This document shows positions 59,031-64,000 of a DNA stretch of 64,000 nt, in pieces. The stretch spans positions 1,084,176-1,148,175 of the forward strand of contig OZ026833.1 in assembly GCA_964023205.1 (NCBI GenBank), given 5' to 3'. Numbering within the stretch: the stretch's first letter is position 1; each line of letters begins with the position of its first letter. Both the position numbers and the translations under genes were made by a program. This DNA comes from Lutraria lutraria. Taxonomy: Eukaryota > Mollusca > Bivalvia > Venerida > Mactridae. Below the pieces are notes generated by a model, which did not search any database, was not told the origin of the DNA, and saw nothing but the letters and a program-made list of their open reading frames with translations.

Positions 59031-60702
59031 ATTTCCATTGTTTAGAAACTGGCAAAAGAATGACCACTTAAGAAATAAAAGATTTTAAAAGTGGTCACTG
59101 ACTGAATTCAACAGATTTCTTTTGTAGGTACCCTACGTGGGTACGGACGGACGGACGCTCTACACCGATGTTCAATCACTCTATATAGTGGATTTCGCCG
59201 AATATCACCATAGAACTTGAAGTAGTACAGGGTTATTTATTTATACGCCAGAAAAATATAAGTCGATGAATGATGTAATTTGGTTCCCTAATCACAGTGA
59301 CATATAGTCCTGAAAGAATGTGTGCTTATTCGGTGTCAACCGGAAATCAATTATATTGAGATCTGTCTCGGCAAGGGATATAACTGCAGATTATTCTCTG
59401 AGACAAATTGTGTAGTATGACATCATGACTTTTTCTGCTCAAGTGACAAAATAACTTATCTCATTAATATATGTATTTGTAGAGTAGAATTATATTCTAT
59501 CGAAAAAAAGTGGTCGTTTATTGTCCACAAACATCTCCGATATAAAACATTTTACAGTTCTTCATTTACTTAAAGAAAAAAAGAAGCGAAAATGTTATAG
59601 CCATGACTTAAAAGAGGCAGCACAGTTGTGACTACGTGAGTTTGGTTCGGATCCGAACTGCATGACAAAGGTTTGTTAAAATGTACGTTAATTCTAAGTA
59701 AACATGCCAGGTCCTCACTTAGACCTATGTAAATTGACTGGTACCATTTCAAGTCACACATTTTGATATTGTTTACTCAGAGTAACTGAAAATCAACTAG
59801 TCCGTGTATCTTTTTTGATAAAATCTCAAACGTTAAAATATTGCTTATTTATGATTTCTGAAATCGGGGACAGTTCTAAACTCTCAGTCAAAAGGGGTTA
59901 CCCTAACATTAGCTTAGGTCTGCATGATTACGTAGTTTTATGAACATGATTTATATTGTATGTAAATATCTATGAGAGAGAACGAGCAGAACTTTTTATA
60001 TACTTTGTATGTTTTTAAGCTTTTTTCTAGTTACGCACGTCCATGGTAAAAGGTTTTCGTTAGGTGCCTACATAAGGTGTCTTTAGATACATTACTGTTG
60101 AATATGTGTCTCAAAAGCCTGTGTTATCTGATGCTTTTATTCTAGTCCTCATACTTATATCTTCTGCTTGTTCAAAATTAAGGGGTCCCATCCCTCACCC
60201 AGCGCTCACCATAAGGCCATGCCACCCACTAGCACCCCTTCTTCTACGCACATGTATTGATTGATCATACTAATAAACATATCTAAACATAGTTACCAAG
60301 TCTACTTCAAGGTCAACAGTAAATTCTGTGTCTCAGGAAAATAAAATACTCTGTTAACAGTTATATAGGATGAAAATGTCTATTTTTTACTGAGAGAGGA
60401 AATCAATTAGATCCTCAATTTTATCCATATTGATAAATTACTAGACTCAGACCTACATGTATATAGGAAAGTTTTTTTACTCTTAAGTTTGAAAAATAAA
60501 TTCGGCAGATTTAACCTAGAACATATCGAATCAAAAACAAAATTTCGACAACTCGAGCTAGATCTATATAGTTTCAGATAATATTTTAAAATATTCTTTC
60601 TTACGCATGACACATACACGTTCAGCTTAATGAATATCTACAAAATGAATTACTTATCTTAGAATATACACTTGTTATTAACACAAACATATCATCAATT
60701 AC
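59031..60702. other. Intergenic, nothing firm recognised
   Basis: A GGACGGACGGACG string near 59143 may be the tail of another eroded dispersed repeat. No exon with convincing borders. Confidence 0.45.
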
Positions 60703-60793
60703 CAAAGAACGCTAACGATTTGGGGCGCATTGGTTTCACTCCGACCACTCCGGCTACGACGCTGTAACATATCTGAACATTAGCAGACGACAT
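60703..60793 (-). CDS. Weak candidate exon, unrecognised
   Basis: From ATG at 60793 the minus strand reads MSSANVQICYSVVAGVVGVK, then PMRPKSLAFF to a donor-like G/GTAATT at 60702. GC and CpG content are higher than around it. It could also be an internal exon preceded by an acceptor-like TTTTTTATAG. No family recognised. Confidence 0.25.
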
Positions 60794-61048
60794 CTCAGGT
60801 GAAGGATGTCTATAAAAAAGTAAAATGTCGATAATATAGCGCATTCATAATAAATAGTCTTAAAACAAACATGTGTTACAACAGTTTTTGAGCAAAAAGG
60901 GCACCTCAGCGGCAAAATTATTTGAGTTATTAGTAAAATCCTTAATCTAACTTTCTATTTATAGACAACTGGTCATGTGATACTCCACGTGTTCAAGGAG
61001 AACATTTTCTACCCATAGTCCTTTGCGTAAATATTCATTTTACACAAA

Positions 61049-61062
61049 ATGGCGGATTCTTT
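61049..61062 (+). CDS. Weak candidate start exon (MADS...) of a gene running out of the window
   Basis: ACAAAATGGCGGATTCTTT is followed at once by GTAAGTCAG, a near-perfect donor, giving a four-codon start with a split fifth codon. Later exons would lie to the right, but I find none before the window ends. With the minus-strand candidate at 60703-60793 it would form a divergent pair across about 250 bp. Confidence 0.25.
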
Positions 61063-62391
61063 GTAAGTCAGAAATAGGTGAATTTTGATAGCTTATTTAT
61101 ACGTACCTGACCGTTCCCTCTTGTTGCAGTTTAAGAAAATCGTTTCTTAAACCATTTGCTCTCTATTTGAAAGTGTTATATTTATGTAAACTGCCTTAAG
61201 TAAAGAATTGTGCGGCTACGTATGAGATAGTGAACGCTTACGATAGTTTCTACTAACGGATTCGGTCACGTTGTTGATTATTGCTAATTTTCTTCACCTA
61301 ATGTGCTTGATAAGTTTTGTGATTTTGTCGCTTCGTTGTTAAATCATTTTATTACATTGTGGCCAAATACTGACTACCATGCATGCTTATTTTATCTGAA
61401 TTTACATTCGAAAGTTATAATAACATAGGTACACGAAGAATTTTATCTTCCCCGTTACGGAAGACGAAAATCGCGCTCGTTTCTGTATTATGTTTGTTAT
61501 TTACTTCTTGTTGTTTTGGTCACCGTTTTTCGGTCTGATAAGCCTCGTGTGTTTTTGTTGTATAGTAAACTTGTGTTTCTGTTGTGGTCTGTCGAATAAT
61601 CTGTAACTTGATTGTAAATCTAATAGAAACTTGAGTTTATAGCCTCTATTATTTTCCAAGCTACCATCAAACAAACATCCTTAATTTACCTCATTTCCTA
61701 ATTGACCTTGAAGTGACAACTTTTATTTTCAAAGGTCTCGTCTGATTTCTATTTCCATCCATAGCATTTGATATGATAAGAAATTATACTTTCTGTCTTA
61801 AGCAAATCTGTATAGTTTGTAACATTTTACTGTTTTGAAACTCTAAAATATAAAAAATCTTAAGGTTTTTTTTCGTCTCTTATTATTCAAACTAAATATT
61901 ATCGGTTTTTATCTTTTACTAGGACAATAGAATTACAAATTTATTTATGTACATTGATGTTATAATATATAGTACTTAACATAAGATACTTTATGTAGAT
62001 TCTAATTAATAAATGATGACATGTTCACTTTTTTATACTTTTAAGTTCGTGTCTGAGCATTTTTTTTATTTTGCTGTCATTTATATTCCATTGTATGATA
62101 TTTTCTATCAGTTGTTTACCGAAAGATCTTAATAAGACAAATTCTCTCAATTCCTGTTTATTCTAATTAGACTTCTTAATTAATTTTCATATATTCAGTG
62201 CATTTTATGTTTTTTCCCCATACTATAACAGTGTTAGCTTAACTAATAACTTGTTGAGTAATGAGATTAGAATTTGTTTATTCTTCATATTTTATTTTAT
62301 TTCTACATTTGATCTTTACATATAGAGCATGAAATTAGACTTCTATCTAGATGCATTCTATATTCATTTAATGTATTCTGCTACCATATAA
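61063..62391. other. AT-rich, nothing recognised
   Basis: T-rich stretches and short random frames only; would be intron 1 if the candidate start at 61049 is real. Confidence 0.4.
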
Positions 62392-62545
62392 GGCCTAAAT
62401 TAAAAATATGTTTGTTTGCCCTTTACCGACCCTGAATTTTAGAAGAGGGTCGGTAGGTAGGAAAAATATTTTATTTTATTTCTACATTTGACCTTTACCT
62501 AGCATCTAGATGCATTCTATATTCATTTAATGTATTCTGCTACCA
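62290..62545 (+). repeat. Short direct duplication flanking the left MITE end
   Basis: TTTTATTTCTACATTTGA(T/C)C and ATCTAGATGCATTCTATATT, then CATTTAATGTATTCTGCTAC, occur at 62293-62388 and again at 62473-62545. Confidence 0.75.
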
Positions 62546-63037
62546 TACAACCATTTATTATGTGCTTTAATCAACCATAAACATGTACTCAGTGCCTTAA
62601 CACTCGTTATTGTTTTCCTTCATTTCTACAAATTATACCTACTTTAAATGTTTATCGAAAGCACTGAGTGTATACATGTATATTTATAAAGTTCTCCCAG
62701 ATTTTGCAATAAATTTTTTGAGTCGGCATGATTTTTTTGGGTCGGTCGGTAAAGGGCAAACAAACTTAATTTTAATTTAAGCCTAATCATTTATTGTGTG
62801 CTTTAATCAACCATAAACATGTACTCAGTGCCTTAACACTCATTATTGTTTTCCTTCATTTCTTCAAATGATACCTACTTTAAATGTTTATCGAAAGCAC
62901 TGAGTGTATACATGTATATTTTTCCAAGTATAAAAATAAAGTTCTCCGAGATTTTGTAATAAATTTTTTTGAGTCAGCATGATTTTTTCGGGTCGGTTGG
63001 TAAAGGGCAAACAAACTTAATTTTAATTTAAGCCTCA
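62392..63037. mobile_element. MITE with GTTTGTTTGCCCTTTACCGACC ends, containing an internal tandem duplication
   Basis: The left end GGCCTAAATTAAAAATATGT then TTGTTTGCCCTTTACCGACC is inverted at 62735-62786 (GGTCGGTAAAGGGCAAACAA, ACTTAATTTTAATTTAAGCC). A segment of about 245 bp (62547-62786), including that right end, is repeated at 62787-63037 with a few differences, so the element has one left and two right ends. Shared strings: AACCATAAACATGTACTCAG, TATCGAAAGCACTGAGTGTA. Confidence 0.8.
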
Positions 63038-63469
63038 TTTCCATATTCTGATATTAAATGTGTCTTGAATATTTTTTCAATTAGGAAATATAAAAGTAAT
63101 TAATAATGGTGTAAACAGTTTGGTTAAAATTACTTGGAAGCGGATCAGTACATTGCATTTCATGTTTAAGTGAACGGAAAAAAAATATTGACTTTTTTTG
63201 GTGTTTGACTTAATAGACTTAATATTTCATTCAGAATGTTGCTTTATTATTGGCGAAAAACGTTATCTGTCGTTACTGTGTCAAGTCAACATGTACTTAA
63301 AGGGAAGAAATGTAAATTAGTGAAAATCTTTTAGTCAGTTCACTGTTCTACATTCATTCAAACTTACTGATGAATTTGTATGCATCGATCATTTGAATAT
63401 GAACTAAATTCATCAAAATAATGATTCCCATGCAGTATTTAATTTATTCTGAAGATTAAAACACTCATT
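63038..63469. other. No recognisable feature
   Basis: AT-rich unique sequence. Confidence 0.5.
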
Positions 63470-63795
63470 AGGGCCCTAATTATATTTTAGGGGATTGGGG
63501 CCAGGGGTCCTTAGGTAGGGGAATTTCACTTCGTTCTGAAATTGAAGAAAAAGAGGAATTTTGTCTCTCAACAACAATACTATCAGTAATACATATATTT
63601 ACTTTACAAAGTGTCAATTTCAAGCTTAAACAATAGCTGCCATATTATATTAAGACGTGTATTTCCAGGACACAAGATGTTCAAATCTAAAATTTATGTA
63701 AAGAAAAAAAGCTTTTGTGGGAGGGAAATTTTTAGAAAATAGAGGGGAAATGTATATGCATTGAGGAGGGGAATCATAAACAGAAATAAAATAAG
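63470..63795. mobile_element. hAT-like non-autonomous element related to 48809-49151
   Basis: It begins AGGGCCCTAATTATATTTTA, then GGTAGGGGAATTTCAC, and ends AGGAGGGGAATCATAAAC ... AAGTGCCCTGA. The G-rich end blocks match the reverse complement of the other copy. Confidence 0.5.
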
Positions 63796-64000
63796 TGCCC
63801 TGATATTTTATTTTTTCAATTGGTTGCATTAATATTGTATATTCAACCAAAAAATTCATTGAATTACTGAGTTACATATTTTAAGCATCAGTTCTTCTGA
63901 CTTTTTATCAGAGTTGAACATTTTTTAAATCTGCTCATTTGGTAAGGCAGTCTTCAAATTTGGCCATCAGACCGTCTGAAGACCGAGTCTGTCTAATTTG

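Overview
The window is nuclear DNA of a mollusc, most likely a bivalve. It is AT-rich and intron-rich, with small exons bounded by GT/AG and full of short non-autonomous DNA transposons. Its gene content (secreted C1q-domain proteins in tandem, an HSPA12-type chaperone, a mitochondria-eating protein, GM2-activator-like lipid-binding proteins) is the set that is strongly expanded in bivalves. There is no sign of bacterial, viral or organellar sequence. I rebuilt the gene models by eye from splice signals, exon phase and protein similarity; no alignment was run.

Layout. 1-6.2 kb: candidate exons of an unrecognised minus-strand gene, a tandem-monomer dispersed repeat and a TTAA-ended MITE. 8.0-11.2 kb, minus: a six-exon four-EF-hand calcium-binding protein (178 aa). 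13.1-18.0 kb, plus: three tandem C1q genes sharing a proximal promoter motif; the first two are broken and the third is intact (293 aa). 19.0-29.8 kb, minus: a GM2-activator-like (ML domain) cluster made of a copy with an in-frame TGA in its last exon, an orphan last-exon fragment, and an intact 211-aa gene whose second intron carries a 3.3-kb minisatellite. 32.8-36.7 kb, minus: a five-exon mitochondria-eating protein (MIEAP/SPATA18 family, 426 aa). 38.0-43.8 kb, plus: a five-exon HSPA12-type Hsp70 (628 aa), head to head with the MIEAP gene across 1.35 kb. 46.7-48.0 kb, minus: a frameshifted C2H2 zinc-finger gene with eroded fingers beyond its stop. 48-64 kb: gene-poor, with several MITEs, two of them with clear target-site duplications, dispersed repeats and a weak candidate divergent first-exon pair near 60.8-61.1 kb.

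Biology. The intact genes fit innate recognition (C1q), lysosomal lipid handling (GM2A-like), calcium signalling (EF-hand), mitochondrial quality control (MIEAP) and protein-folding stress (HSPA12). The divergent MIEAP/HSPA12 pair could share regulation. The most unusual structural signals are four MITEs with TACAGT ends lying 9 to 30 nt from splice sites, the in-frame TGA in the first GM2A-like gene, and the two-part higher-order minisatellite. I found no clear undescribed multi-gene system.
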